DNA of 64,000 bases, taken from contig JBBDHG010000057.1 in assembly GCA_037951165.1 (NCBI GenBank), positions 10,690,001-10,754,000 on the forward strand, given 5' to 3'. The translations under genes and the position numbers were made by a program. Positions 34,255 to 46,584 of this stretch are shown here, piece by piece. Positions within the stretch are counted from its first letter, which is position 1; each line of letters starts with the position of its first letter. Origin of the DNA: Lophius americanus. Taxonomy: Eukaryota > Chordata > Actinopteri > Lophiiformes > Lophiidae. Under the pieces are notes generated by a model that made no database searches, was not told where the DNA came from, and worked only from the letters and a program-made list of their open reading frames with translations.

Positions 34255-34550
34255 AGATAAAGATAAAGATAAAGATAGCCTTTATTAGTCCCAAAATGGG
34301 GAAATTGCAATGTTACAGCAGCAGAGCATGTTACAGAGTAAGAATAACAGAATAAGAATAACAGGGCATTATGTGCAATCAAATTAAATTAAATTAAATG
34401 TACAAAACAAAGTGCAAGTGAGGTAGGTTTGTGTGTGAGTCTGTGTGTAGTTGTGTAGGTGTGTGTGTGTTGCTAACAGTGCTGGTTTTGGAGTCTGACT
34501 GCTGCAGGAAGGAAAGATCGGCGATATCGCTCCTTCACAAACACACACCT
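34255..34550 (-). repeat. CR1/Rex1-type LINE 3' end, minus strand
   Basis: (AGATAA)-type tail AAAGATAAAGATAAAGATAG then CCTTTATTAGTCCCAAAATG and GGGAAATTGCAATGTTACAG: the reverse complement of the ending GGGACTAATAAAGGCTATCTTTATCTTTA common to fish CR1/Rex1-type LINEs. The interior block GTCTGACTGCTGCAGGAAGG ... GATATCGCTCCTTCAC fits the family's C-terminal coding end. Confidence 0.7.
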
Positions 34551-35993
34551 AAATGATTTTTACCAAAAAATTTGTCTAATACCAACTGTGCTGTTAGAAG
34601 AAGAAAAAGAAGGTATCTACCCCCTGACAAACTGAATCCAAAAAAACTACCAAACTGCATTAATATCTGGCTGTATGCGGGCTAAACCCACCCAGATTAT
34701 CATTACCAGCCCTGTTCAATTACATCCCACTTGATAAAAAAATGTTTTCGGTAGCAGGAACTAGCTGGTCCCATTTCACATATGGCCGCGAAATGCAATT
34801 AGCTCCGTCTCATGTGTCAGGTCTCACGCTCATCTTCCCTCCTTCCACCTTTGATGGTGAGAATCATACTCTGTTGTCCACCCTGTAAGGGATGGAGCGA
34901 TCAAAGCAGCGCCTCCTCAATGTGTAACAAATAATAATATAAGTAATCTTATATGAGAACTTCAATGTACAGTTTCACAGGATAAAAATAACTCTAATTT
35001 CTAAATATATCTATTCAAAGGTACCTCATTATCTGACAGTAATCTGATTAGATCAATTTGTTACCTGAGTGCCCACATACATTCTTGCAAAGTGACAGGT
35101 GAGATGATGAGTAATATAATTTGCAATATGAAAATTCATCTTTAGATGTTATTAAATTTTACAAACTTGAAGCTTAGATACAGTCCAAGGAAATTCTAGT
35201 TTATCATATACTGTATATATCTTTCAAAAACAGTGTGAACCTTGAATAGCCAGAATTAGATATTTACACATTATCTGACTTTTCTTTTGGCCTGTAATGA
35301 AACAATTGTTTAAAGTTACGTTCACACCACAAATCTATTCATGGATGATATGTCTCCTTAATCACAAATACTTAATCATAGGATTGATTGGGAGCTTAGG
35401 GTTGATGAATGGCCTGTATACAATTGGTAAATGCATACAGAGGGTTTCATGTATGACTGCTCATTGCTCCTTTGATATGCAGGTAACACAATATTTAGAT
35501 AAAGCGAATGCATCCGCCATTAGCATTAAATTGGTGTAAACAAAATTTTTTGTAATTTGCAACGTGACAACAGGTGCTGACCGACGAATCTAAGAAGTAT
35601 TAATTTCACAATCCTGGCAGTGTCTGTCACTCTCATGCAAAAACCTGCAACCACATGGGTATGCCTCTTATAAATTATTAAATTTATGCAAGAAAAAGAA
35701 GGTATTTAATGGCTATTACACACTACACATTTGGAAAATATGTGACTATATTGTTTCTGCAGAAATGTTTATTTAAAATAAGTATAAGCTCAAATATAAG
35801 ACTGACATATTCATTATATTATGTGGAACAGAACAGCCACATCAAGCACTGATAAATCCTCCTTTCAGGAATGAGCCTTCTCACTATGTGCTCCCCGACA
35901 TGACAGCCGCTGTCAGAAACATATTAGTCGCTGATTGGAAAATATAAAGTCTGCCGTTAGGATTCCTGACACACATAAAGACACCAGCAGTAG
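34551..35993. other. Unassigned spacer
   Basis: No recognised element. The 80-codon plus frame at 35297-35539 lacks motifs. Confidence 0.3.
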
Positions 35994-36030
35994 CATGACT
36001 CGCTTCATGTGATTTCTCTAGCCACTGGGC
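35994..36030 (+). repeat. 36-bp element, arm 1 of a distant inverted pair
   Basis: CATGACTCGCTTCATGTGAT then TTCTCTAGCCACTGGGC is the reverse complement of 38252-38287 with one mismatch over 36 bp. Flanks show at most weak similarity. Confidence 0.9.
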
Positions 36031-37014
36031 CTTTCGACTTGTTTATCCCTGGAGCATAAAGAAAGAAGAAAGGAAATGGAGAAAAAAAAATGCAATGCTG
36101 AGGGGTTTACTGGAGGTCTTTGCCACGGTTTTGTATCTTCTGCCGTTTTTAATTATATGCCGTCCATCCATTTGTCACAACTCTTATTCCCCTCTTTGTT
36201 GGGCAGAGATTCTGCCCCCATGACCTCCATGCATGAACACGGATCCTTCTGAGCACTGGATCTGTGCTGTAATGAGGGTATGACTACTTGTCTTCAAACG
36301 CTCGCTGTTAATTATACATCGCTATATTGTGCGTACACGTGTGTGTGTGTGTGTGTGTGGTACTAGGCCATAAGATACAGATTGAAAAAGGGAAGAGAGG
36401 GGAACAAATGGCAACCTAAAGCTATTCAGCAGCATGTAACATATGTGGATGAATGGGTCAAAATTTACAGGATGCTTTGCTAGTTTCAGGCCATTACTGA
36501 TAGAAATTAAAATAGAAATGTACAACGAACATGCAAACCTATTTGCACGCTTAGTTTACTTCCTTGAAGCTCCATGTTGCACCCAAAATAACACACAGGA
36601 GTTTTAGCCAAATCCAGGATTTCAGTTTATTTGTCAACAAAACGTCCTCGTGTCACTTGAAACAATCCTTCCCAAAAATAAGCAGCTCTTGGTAAGTAGT
36701 TGAACAATACACGTACAAAGAGGTATAAATGATTTGTACTCAAACTTTATTTTTAATCAGCTCTTTTGTGGTCAGCAGCTGGGGATCGAACAAGAGTTAT
36801 TAATCATGGCTTAAGGCTATACTCACTCCTACAAAAAAAAGCTGTGCCTTTAAACCCTATATGTATGTTCATTAAAGTAACATGACATTCTCTTTTAACT
36901 GATATTGGTTTCACTAATGTTGATAAAACACGTTGTTCCCTGGTTTATGACTTATGTCGAATCATTCTCGTGTTTTTAAAATAAGTATTTTATTTTTATT
37001 AAGGTTTGCCTTTG
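36031..37014. other. Unassigned spacer with a GT microsatellite
   Basis: (GT)n at 36339-36359. Otherwise no element recognised. Confidence 0.35.
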
Positions 37015-37800
37015 TCTCTGATTCTGTTCTTGATATCCTTGAACAGGATCTCAAGGTGCAGTCAAGGTGAAGAGTGTCAAGTTTGGTAAGCTTAGAATTG
37101 CATCTCTGCTGTTTGAGGATGATGTGGCTCTGCTTGCTTCATCAGTACTTTGCCTCCAGAAGCACTGGAGCAGTTCTGCTGAATATGAAGAGGCTGGCAA
37201 GAGTCAATGTCTCTGAATCTAAAGCCATAGATCTCTGCTGGAAAATGGATGACTGCACATGATGTTTTTGGGGGAGTGAGCAGTGCCTCATGCAAAGGAG
37301 TTTTAGTATCTTCGCGAATGATGGGAAAATGGGCCGTGAGAAGGACAGGCAGTTTGATGTACTATCAACAGTAATGTCGGCGTAATTGGTTTGTTTGGGG
37401 GAATAGCGAGCAGAGTCATTTGCAAAGCTCTCGATTTACCAGTCCATCTATGCTCCAACCCTCACCTATGGACATGAGCGGGGGGGTAATTAGTGAAAGA
37501 ATGAGGTCAAAGATTTAAGCAGATGAGTTGAGTTTCCTCCGTTGGGTGGCTTGGCGTTGCGTTAGAAATAAAATGGCACACCCTGTGTGCAGCTGCAGCT
37601 CCCTCCCTTCGAAAGGAGCCAGTGCATGTGTTTTAGGTAAGGACTCCTCCCTTTGGCGATCACATCTAATGGGGAACCCTTTTAGATCCGCTGGGATAGG
37701 CTGGAGAGTGTTGCTGGAGAGAGGGACATCTGGCATACCTGGATGGCCTGCTGCCTTATTGACCGGATTCCAAATAAGCAGAACAAATTGTTGTAAATTA
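37015..37800 (+). pseudogene. RTE-type (Rex3-like) LINE: catalytic core to 3' end
   Basis: Begins within the RT palm: 'CDSVLDILEQDLK'-like sequence, then 'KFGKLRIASLLFEDDVALLA', the catalytic box (family FADD, here FEDD with both aspartates kept, 37111-37125). It continues 'NMKRLARVNVSESKAIDL', the family's ISTSKSE strand. After 37320 it reads GATGGGAAAATGGGCCGTGA, AGCTCTCGATTTACCAGTCC, ATGCTCCAACCCTCACCTAT and GAGTTTCCTCCGTTGGGTGG. It ends with GATAGGCTGGAGAGTGTTGC and ACCGGATTCCAAATAAGCAG. It overlaps the same domains as 962-1215 and 6783-7315, so three independent copies can be compared. Frameshifted and dead. Confidence 0.8.
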
Positions 37801-37835
37801 TTTCTATTATTAAAAAAACAACTTACTTCCTGTTG

Positions 37836-38110
37836 ACAGCAGGTGGTGCAATCACTCTGACTGAATAATGCAATATGGACATCTTCAGGACGGGAAATCT
37901 CTAACTTATTATGGCTTCACTGACCCAATTAGAACTGTGTTCTGTTTAATGAGCTAGTAAGCGTTTATTGACGCATAAAAACATAATATTTTTCTGTTGC
38001 AATTAGGTGGTGCTATGACAGTTCCTGATTTTTTTCCTTCTCATTCAGACATCTTAAAGCCAGGACTTTTATCCAACATGAGAAATTTGGGGTAGGTTAA
38101 ATCATTTACA
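37836..38110 (+). repeat. Fish-type repeat, CAGCAGGTGGTGC copy 1
   Basis: CAGCAGGTGGTGCAATCACT, CTGAATAATGCAATATGGAC and ATCTTCAGGACGGGA match 39535-39605 closely. Part of the same broad repeat type as 3151-3596, by my recollection of its consensus. Confidence 0.6.
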
Positions 38111-38251
38111 GCTTAGTTTAAGTCAAGTCGGCCCTACACCGGACTGATCACCGAAAGATCAAACTTTTGAGCAGTTTGAATCCCTATAGTCTTGACATGT
38201 AAATCACCAAATTTGATATTCTGTTTTCGATCGGGTTATAAACTTAACATA

Positions 38252-38287
38252 GCCCAGTGGCTAGAGAAATCACAGGAAGCGAGTCAT
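38252..38287 (-). repeat. 36-bp element, arm 2 of a distant inverted pair
   Basis: GCCCAGTGGCTAGAGAAATC then ACAGGAAGCGAGTCAT; 35 of 36 bases match the reverse complement of 35995-36030. Confidence 0.9.
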
Positions 38288-39379
38288 CCTCAAATTGCAC
38301 ATTTCATTCAAAATGACAATTTGATATTTCGAATTGTAAATTAATACCATGGGGAAGGCTTTTTGAACATTTCAAGGTCAATAAAAAGGAAGCATCATGT
38401 TCAGAGGCATCAAATTGAATGAATCCTCGAATTTCTTTCTATGTTTACTTATATTAAGTTATTCCAACAGATGAAGGACTGGACTGAAATCCACAATTTG
38501 ACTTGCACCCACTCCTCAATGAGCATGTTTCATTAGTGGTCTTGAAAGCAGGATACATGATTCAAAAGAGAGAACCGTTGACTTAGAATGTCTTTTTTTT
38601 TTAACAAAAGTGGACATCTAGTTCTTTGCATGGTTTTTTTGTTTTGCCAAGAGAAAATGTTCATGTTCAAAGAACACAAGACATCAAAACATATTTGCAA
38701 TTATGTTTGCCAACTAAAAAAGTCCCTGAATGTGGATTCCAACTAAATTGACAGAATATTTTATACAAAGTTGTATACTGTCCAATTATCCAAAGTGAAG
38801 GTTGGCTACATGCTGATATACAAGCTTGAGAGACGAGGGTTCTCTCTGATGGTGGATTTCTGACAGACTGTATGGTGGAGACAGCTATACACACTACACC
38901 TGCACACCAAAGGTCAGTTTGAAAACGTCTGTCTGCCTTGCCGCAGTCAGTTGGCATTGAAGTGGTAAATTATGTTTTTGTAGTGAGCTCAAATTAGAGC
39001 AGTTTGAAAACATTATAACATTTTCGTTTAGAAAGTTCTTGTTTTTTATTAAAAATGGGTTGGTTGCAGATTTGACCACTGCAGTGTCCCTTTCTAAGTG
39101 TCCATGAACAGGACACCGAACAACAATTTGCTCATGATAATTGTTTCATGTGTGATATGATAAGATTCTTACTGATCCTGACGGGAAGGTGGCGCCTTGT
39201 AAAGAAGCCTCTGTTACCAATCTATGGATGTTTGCGTATGGGAGTAGAAAAGTGCCTCTTAAGTCTATTTAAAAGAATTGAGGCCTCTTGCTTAACGTTC
39301 ATCAGCAAGTATGGCCATCATGAAAAAATAAATAAACAACAAATTAATTGTTGTAATTAATAACAAATTAAATATGCAA
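38288..39379. other. Unassigned spacer
   Basis: No recognised element. Confidence 0.3.
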
Positions 39380-39740
39380 GCAGTGTTGAATATCCAAGTG
39401 CCTGTCAGCTATGTGCCAGCTGCCACTGGGTTCCTGAAAACATGACCGTTACATGGCTTTTTGACCTTAGACCTCCCTGTAAACTATAACACGTGATACA
39501 TTTCACATTATCTGAATCGTGAGGACTATTTCTACTTGTCAGCAGGTGGTGCTATGACTGTAACTGAATATTGTGATATGGATGTCTTCAGGACGGGACT
39601 CTAATCTGAGGAATTGGACAATGGAAAGTGACGTTAAGATAACACAGATTTAATTGTGAGATTTATGCTGCCTTTCAAGTTATGGGGAAAAAACTATTGA
39701 TTTTCACCAAATTCTTCATTGTGTTGAATCTCTGAGCTTA
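39380..39740 (+). repeat. Fish-type repeat, CAGCAGGTGGTGC copy 2
   Basis: CAGCAGGTGGTGCTATGACT, GTAACTGAATATTGTGATAT and GGATGTCTTCAGGACGGGAC at about 39540-39600, with preceding AACTATAACACGTGATACAT, are typical of this repeat. Closest partner in the window is 37836-38110. Confidence 0.6.
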
Positions 39741-39894
39741 TTTGACTAAGAATAATAATACCAACATTTACTAATAAAGCACCGTTCAAAACACCTTTAC
39801 CTCCTATATCCTGTGAACATTTGTCTATCTGGGCAAAAACAAGCATATAAATGTTACTAGAAGTCATATGATCACCTGCAATCTTATTATTTTT

Positions 39895-40045
39895 TTGTTT
39901 TTTTAAAGCTATTGATGGATTGAATCTGGATGGTCGCAGATTCTGGATAACAGCTATTACAGCTATTGACTGTACAGCACTTTAGACAACTCAACAACTC
40001 TTTGTGCTTATAAATAAAGTTGAGTTGACAAGTTGAGTCGAGTAG
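39895..40045 (+). repeat. L2-type LINE 3' end and tail
   Basis: ATTGACTGTACAGCACTTTA, GACAACTCAACAACTC and GTGCTTATAAATAAAGTTGAG followed by TTGACAAGTTGAG is the usual L2 3' end plus a short tail array. Confidence 0.65.
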
Positions 40046-40369
40046 TTCATCACAGGGCTGACTCATGGAGACATGGAGAGGCTATAATGCTGTTACAGAA
40101 CCAGTTGATGTTAGTCCCTCAATCTCATTTTTGATTAATCAATTTGAGTAGATTTCAAATGGTAATCACAATGTGTTGTCTCCTCTGCGAGACTTGCTCC
40201 TGTTACTGGAGCCGCTGACATGGCCCTTCTCACTGGAAGTCTGCAGACACCTGAATAGCTTTGCTCCCAGTCCAGGAATCTGGTGGGAGCAGCACCATTG
40301 AGAGATGTAAACAGCTCTCAAGTGTATTCCAGAAATCAAGCTTAACAAAGTCTTAGTCTAACCCTGAAC

Positions 40370-40580
40370 TCTGAATTGATTAACCTTCAGCTCGGAAACT
40401 CTGAGTTTCTGGCTCCAGTATACGGCTGATCTGAGTTGGTTAAATCGACTCTAAGAATGATACTTCTGAGTTAAACTTGTGAACAAGGACTATCAGAAGT
40501 CATCATCAATGGCGTTCTGACACCGGGATTCACCATGGCTACTGGTGAATTTGTATGGTCACCATATTTCATGGCAATTC
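40370..40580 (+). repeat. Possible MITE rich in CTCTGAGTT words
   Basis: The motif AACTCTGA(G/A)TT or CTGAGTT occurs at about 40368, 40396, 40434 and 40467, with CCAGTATACGGCTGATCTGA between. From memory such sequence occurs in teleost Harbinger-like MITEs. Ends not defined. Confidence 0.35.
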
Positions 40581-40929
40581 GGCTGGAAATTGAATGTGCT
40601 CATAAGCAGATATTTATAAAAAAGGGCAACACAGCTTCAGCAGTGAGGTAGAAAGAACGGATGCAGGAGAAAGTTGCTGCCTGAATGAACCTATCTTTTA
40701 GTTTTATCACATTTTCTGTTAATAAAATAGAAATGAAAGGTGGTAGTCACCCTCTGTAAAGGAGCTGAGAGCCAGGCTGTTCAGCTTGCAAGATGAGCCA
40801 ACTATTGTTTTTTATGAAACAATCTCTGCACGCACCCAGCGACATATCTCTGTGTCCTGGAGCACAGGTGGAATGAAACCTCTGCATAGCCACAGGGACA
40901 GCTGCACATGATATCTCTTTTGAGTTATG

Positions 40930-41085
40930 TCCGGAAAACAGTGTTTTTTGTGGGGAAAAAAACTCCCCTTAGCGTGTAAAATATGAACTACTAGAGTAAA
41001 ATATGAAATTTTAAAGAATGATCTCTTCTAGTCAAATTTGGACTTAATTGAACAAACTTTAAGGAAGTTATGTATGTATGTGAAC
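40930..41085 (+). repeat. Unnamed AT-rich dispersed repeat, copy D
   Basis: TATGTCCGGAAAACAGTG, AAAAAAACTCCCCTTAGCG, GTAAAATATGAACTACTAGA and GTCAAATTTGGACTTAATTG parallel the reverse complement of copy C (22700-23170). Confidence 0.5.
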
Positions 41086-43364
41086 CTACACTTCCCCTTG
41101 AGACACATCACAGCTGGTATCGTAAAAGTTAAGCCTCAGATCTGGGAAGCGCTCTCGCTCTCAGCCTCTGCTCAGTGGTGAAAGAAATCAAAGTGTAAAT
41201 CAAAGTTGTTTTACACATGAGGCAAGATGGCTGAGATCAATCACTGCTTAACACTGTGGAAAAAAAAATATTACAGCAAAGGCCACATGGCATAAATCTT
41301 TCTTAGGCAGAGGTGGCGGAAAGCTTTGGAAGTCAGAATACACGATTGAGTTCTTCCTAAAAATATTTAACTCTCTGGCAGGGAGGAAGTAAGATTAATG
41401 ATGTAAATTTATTTAAATACTGAAGGAAAACCAAGTCCTAGCATTGACAACGTCTGAACCAACCAATCATTACAGCTGAGAAAATTCCCTTTTAGAGGTC
41501 TATTCAAGCCCCAGCGTGCTTTATACTAGGTCTGCCTGGAAGAGCCGTTCCTTTAGGTCCATTACTCTTTGTCTGCTCCCTCTATCCATGATGTCACTGT
41601 AAACAATGAGCAGGATCTTGATGGAGAATGAGATGCCTGTTGGCAGCTCGGCGTAGCAATAGTGCACTCACCCGTAAAATGTCATAATGAAATGTAAGTG
41701 GGTAGAAACTGGCGTAAGAGAGGAAGCGCCTGCTGGCTCGGAAATTCTTCCCATAGCGTAGATAGAAGGAAGAATGCTTTCCTTTCATTCCAAGGAGGAA
41801 CCATAGATAGGTTTTTTTTTGTTGTTGTAAGCTTGAAGTATATATAGGGGCTCAAAAAATAAGGTTAACACAGTGTTCCCTCCAATTTCTTTGAACATTG
41901 CATATGCCATATTTACTAAACAGCCATTGCTCTTGAATATAAAATCAGATTTAAATTTTGGAAGTACAATTGTATTGTGTAATTGTGTAGGAGTATCCAG
42001 CAGTTGTGGCTGAACCTGTGCTGCATATAAATCATCTTATGTATGTTCAATTAAGACAGCATCAGCACTTTGAGGAATCTGTTCTAGCGTCGCGCTTATG
42101 TGTATTCTTATTTGCAATGCCAGCAAAACATTAAATAGGGATAATGAAAAATATTGTATTGTGCAATGTCTTGTATCATGGCAGCAACAAGTTGGACGAA
42201 TTGACAAATCTTAGTGGAGGAGTATCTGATCCAATAGTGCTACACTTATAGTTCCAAATTTGGTTTGTGCCTTACATCCAACCCGTTCACTCTAGTCAAG
42301 AAATAAAAAAAGATGATTAGGTCAAAAACAGGACATTGGATGCACATCATGGGTTTTACCGAAAGTCGAAGTTTATTTTTGTTTTTACAGATGAACTTGG
42401 CCGATAAACTGCCTCAATTTATGTTGTTGGAGGATGAAGACTACCATTTAAAAAATACAACGAACTTGGCCAACGCTGTATGGCTTTGTGTTAATTGATA
42501 TGCACCAAATTTAGACCAAATTCGCCCCAAGATTTAGGAAATTGCAACGGAAAAATAGGAATTTGATTGAAGATCAAATTCACTAATCGGTCACTAATGA
42601 GTAAAATAGGATATTTTATATTTTATGTCATCCCCTGTAGTGTCGGATATATAAAACCGACCTTTCCCAAAATCAATCCAGTTCTTCCTGAAACATATCC
42701 AAACCTCAAGCCTTAAGCTATTTTTGTAAACCTGTAGTGTAAAGAATATTTCACATAACTATCATGGATACTGTGTCTCTTTGTCAGGATCAACAGATAC
42801 AATATGGATGTGATGAACAGACAAAAAACAGCAACGAAAATAAAATGATATGCAGATATGATTCATTGGGCACCAGTGCAAAAGAAATTAAGATGTTTCA
42901 AGAATTAACAAATGATTAAAGCCAATTAAAAGCACAAAAGACGAGTTGACTGCATCAAGAAGAATTCCATCTTCAATCTATTAATTTCAGAAGTCCAGAT
43001 TCCACACCAAAAATCCTTCTTATCGTCAATCAGTGGGCACCTTCACAAATGCTTTCTCCATCTGTCAATGAAGACGGAAGCATTCCAACAACGTGCTGCA
43101 CTTGAAATGTACTATTCAAGGTTTTCTGCTTGAATATCACATTTTAAACTGTTTCAAGTTTAAATAAGGCAATCAATTCTGAATGAAAGAGTTGAATGAT
43201 TAGGATTGTTTTATTTCTATTTAATATTATTGAGCTTTGCATTGTAGCAATTTTAATTAATTTAATTCATGAATTTATTTTTAGATAGGAAAGTTGTCCA
43301 GTGGTTTGAAGACATGCTATACGTTCCCGTGAACACCTTTTTTCTATTTTTTTTCCCAATTTTA
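41086..43364. other. Unassigned AT-rich stretch
   Basis: No gene or named repeat recognised. Confidence 0.3.
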
Positions 43365-43625
43365 AAGGCAGAGTTATGCAATGGATAGCAGCAACTATGC
43401 TACCTGGGTTCAAATCCACCTCTGACAACCTAAAGGTGGCCCAAAAAACATGCAATATTGATGAATTGGTGACTCTAAACTGTCTGTTGGTGCGATTGAG
43501 AGTGTGATTGGTTTGTTTGTCTCTATGTGTCAGTCCTGTGATGAACTGCCCGGAGTGTACCTCCATAATCCCCCCATGACTCTGAACTGGAAAAGCGGCT
43601 ACATAAATTGGATATAAAAAGAAAA
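43365..43625 (+). mobile_element. tRNA-headed SINE-like repeat
   Basis: Head with A-box-like TTATGCAATGGATAGCAGC and B-box-like GGGTTCAAATCCACC (43406-43420). The body has ACATGCAATATTGATGAATT, GGTGACTCTAAACTGTCTGT, TTGTTTGTCTCTATGTGTCA and GTCCTGTGATGAACTG, matching a very common teleost repeat. The 3' end is AAAAGCGGCTACATAAATTG. This is the fullest copy of the family; 17445-17552, 23405-23545 and 55905-55975 are tail fragments. A long minus-strand frame (43267-43857) crosses it and is not a gene. Confidence 0.75.
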
Positions 43626-45109
43626 AACGGAAAAAAAAGGAAGCGAAAAGAAAGGAAAACAAAGAAATACATGGGTGTGTGAGGCATCTACTACACAACA
43701 ACACAACACAGAACAAGACAACTGTATCAGAAAAGACCACAGCAACACAACTAGATACCATCAAATGAGGCCAAACACAACATCCATGCCCTTTCACAAA
43801 CGTATCTGCTCCATCCTGTAAACAAAAACCATCTTTTGAAGCCACATCTAAAAACACAGGGGCAATGAATACTTCCTGTTAAGAATAATCTTTTATTTTT
43901 TGCTACAACCGTGCTGCCTGGAGAAACTGCTTTTCATGGAAGGGCAGGACAATTGTAACCATCCTTTCAGAGCAGCCCAATAAGGTCAGGTAAAGACATT
44001 GCATTTACTTAACTGAGCTATGTTAACTGGTCCCCCTAAACGACATTGAAATAATGGGAAAAAGATTAGAAAACAAACTATCACTAAATACCTCAAAGCA
44101 AATGTCAGCAAACCCGCTTAAGTAAGTGCTGTATCACACACTAGATGTAGAATTTTACTGTAAATTTACAGTAATTGCTGGCAGCAGTATCACCAGCAGT
44201 TATTCACTCTTATATACTCTTTATAATTAGAGTATATTTCTGTAATTATGTAATACAGGTCATTCTATCCTGTAGACGGCCACAACTACTATAGTACTTC
44301 AATACTACTAATAATTATAATGTAAAAAGGACAAGGGACAATATTCATTGTTTGTTTCTGAATTTGAAATGCCAAAAGATACACAAACTCTGAATGAGTG
44401 AGATGTGAGTGGTCATGTGTGGGTGTGGGGGTTTGAGAAAAATCGTACAAAGTCCCGCTTGAAGTCACTGAGCTTATCGATGAATCTGCTGACTAGTAGA
44501 TTCACTGATGTATTTGTTACCATCTTCCCTCTCATCTTGCTTGTTACCGCTCTGACTCCTCTTTTGCCCCTCTCAGGGTTTATGTCAATGCAGTAACTAA
44601 AAAACTATTTAGAACAAAGTTTTTATTAAGGTGAGCAACAACAACACAAAGTAGTAATGCAAAACATTGAACCATATGATTTATCTAAGTATGCAGCAAT
44701 TCAAACCAACGATCAGGTTAAAAAGAAGAATGTGGTTTAAGGAAAATAAAATCAGCTGTAACAATGTAAGTAAGGACGGCAGTAAAGTCTGCAGTTATTC
44801 TTGTGTCAGCAGTATCAGTGGTTAACATTAAGTTCCATCTCAATTTTCTTTTGTACTTCCTAAATGGTTTACATGTGAATGGACGTTAGTCACATCAACT
44901 GAGTGTGTGGACAATGTGTGAAAGCAGATTAGACAGAATGGTCGGAGAGGAAGAGAGGTGTTTAACTATCACCTCTCTTATACTCAGTGTCATTCACCGA
45001 CTTCATAATTTGGGGCCTCAGGTGGTATCAGCTGCACTCATTCAGATAGCCTCATCCATCCAATCACTGTGTCACACCTCCATTCTACAGTCATTTAGTT
45101 CTTGCATGT
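43626..45109. other. Unassigned spacer
   Basis: Contains a perfect 20-bp palindrome TTACTGTAAATTTACAGTAA at 44155-44174. Nothing else recognised. Confidence 0.35.
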
Positions 45110-45395
45110 TTCTGGTTCGGACGCCCTCCACCCATCCTTCACCACCTAGTCCTCGCAGATCTATCAGTTTCATCATTGAACAGCCTCAGAGTCAACAGTA
45201 TCCTCACTCCAAAGGGGGAATATTTCCTTCTCCTGCACAGGGTAGAGACCCTTCAATCTCAATCTCCCAAAGGAGTATGAGTGCCAAAGACTTTTAAACA
45301 GAATTTCACACATAATTTATTGTTATAAATATTTAATCTTTTCTTCAGCCCCAGTCTTCACTGATTGAACTCGAGATGGGTTTAAGCATAGGAAA
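45110..45395 (+). repeat. Member 2 of a 280-bp repeat pair
   Basis: Direct partner of 25285-25560. Here the shared frame is part of a 130-codon open frame (44905-45297) ending 'PSPPSPRRSISFIIEQPQSQ', 'QYPHSKGGIFPSPAQGRDPS', 'ISISQ'. The open frame extends well left of the aligned block. I do not recognise a protein family. Confidence 0.65.
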
Positions 45396-46584
45396 GGTTT
45401 TCATCTATGAAACACACAACAATGACCCTGTGGGGGATTGTCTATTTTATAGATTATGGAAATTCAATTAAAAATATCATCCCAGAAATTCATTACTGTT
45501 GAAAATTGGCAAAAAGTGTGATAGAGATCCATCAACTGGACCAAATCTAACAAAGATAGGTCAGCAGTGTAGTATGTGTGCAATTTTAAACTGAATAAAC
45601 CTTTATCTGGACTTAATAGAACAGCTATATAAAGTTAATCTGAAACTGAGACACCCTGTTCTTCGACGTGGCCCCTTAATGTCGGTCCACCGGAACCATA
45701 AATGCAGAACAAAACATTAGATATTCCTCCATACTCTTAATTGCAGTATTGTACATAACAAAGTTACACGTACTGGTTGAATTCAATATTTGATTGTTTA
45801 TTATACATCTCAATTGGGTCATAATGTGTTCAATGTGAGCTTGTTTATTTTTCAAAGGGGCTTTAAATGGTTTTAATCTGAAATTGTCCGTCTGCCTCTG
45901 ACTCGTTTGAGACAGTGCCAAATTTAATTCGACTATAATTTATATTTGTGGTTTGATTGTGTCTCTTCATTACTTTATTTGAGGAATTGTTTCATTCATG
46001 TTACAAATAATTGTTAGGCTGTCCTTGGCCAAGAGAATAACATCTGAGTAGCATTCAGTTGAAGAATGTTCCTCTTGAAATAACAAACATTTATGTCACC
46101 GCAGATTTAGAAAAACAACCCCTGAGGCACTGCCTTGACTTTACCTCTGTGCATTTGCTGCAATTATCTGAGCCACATTATCCTTGGGTTGTTGAGAAAA
46201 ATAAAGGTAAAGTGGATAAAAACAAGAAAGTTAAACAGTGCACAAGGAGCCAAGACTCCATATATTAAATGTGAAGCTATCAAAGAAGAATAACTAACTC
46301 TATGGGCTTTTGAGCTCATATCAGTATATATATGAGATTAGATTCAGGTTTATTTTCAGGTACAGAGAAAGCGAAATATAGTCTGACCAGAATCGCACAA
46401 AAGCAGGAAAGTGCAGATGATATGCAAAATGTGGAGAAATAGGATGGGAGTGTACAATAGATAATTCCAAAATGTACAGTATGAATACTGATCATTTCGT
46501 TCTTCTCATCCTTCCTGGCTGATTCTTCTCTAGTTTTCCCTTTTGCTAGTGTCCTTGTCTCTACTGGTAGCATGATGGAGTATC
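45396..46584. other. Unassigned spacer
   Basis: No recognised element. Confidence 0.3.

Noticed and set aside
43267..43857. 196-codon minus-strand open frame
   Set aside because: It runs antisense across a recognised SINE-like repeat and poly-A/T stretches, with no domain; the openness is explained by the repeat.
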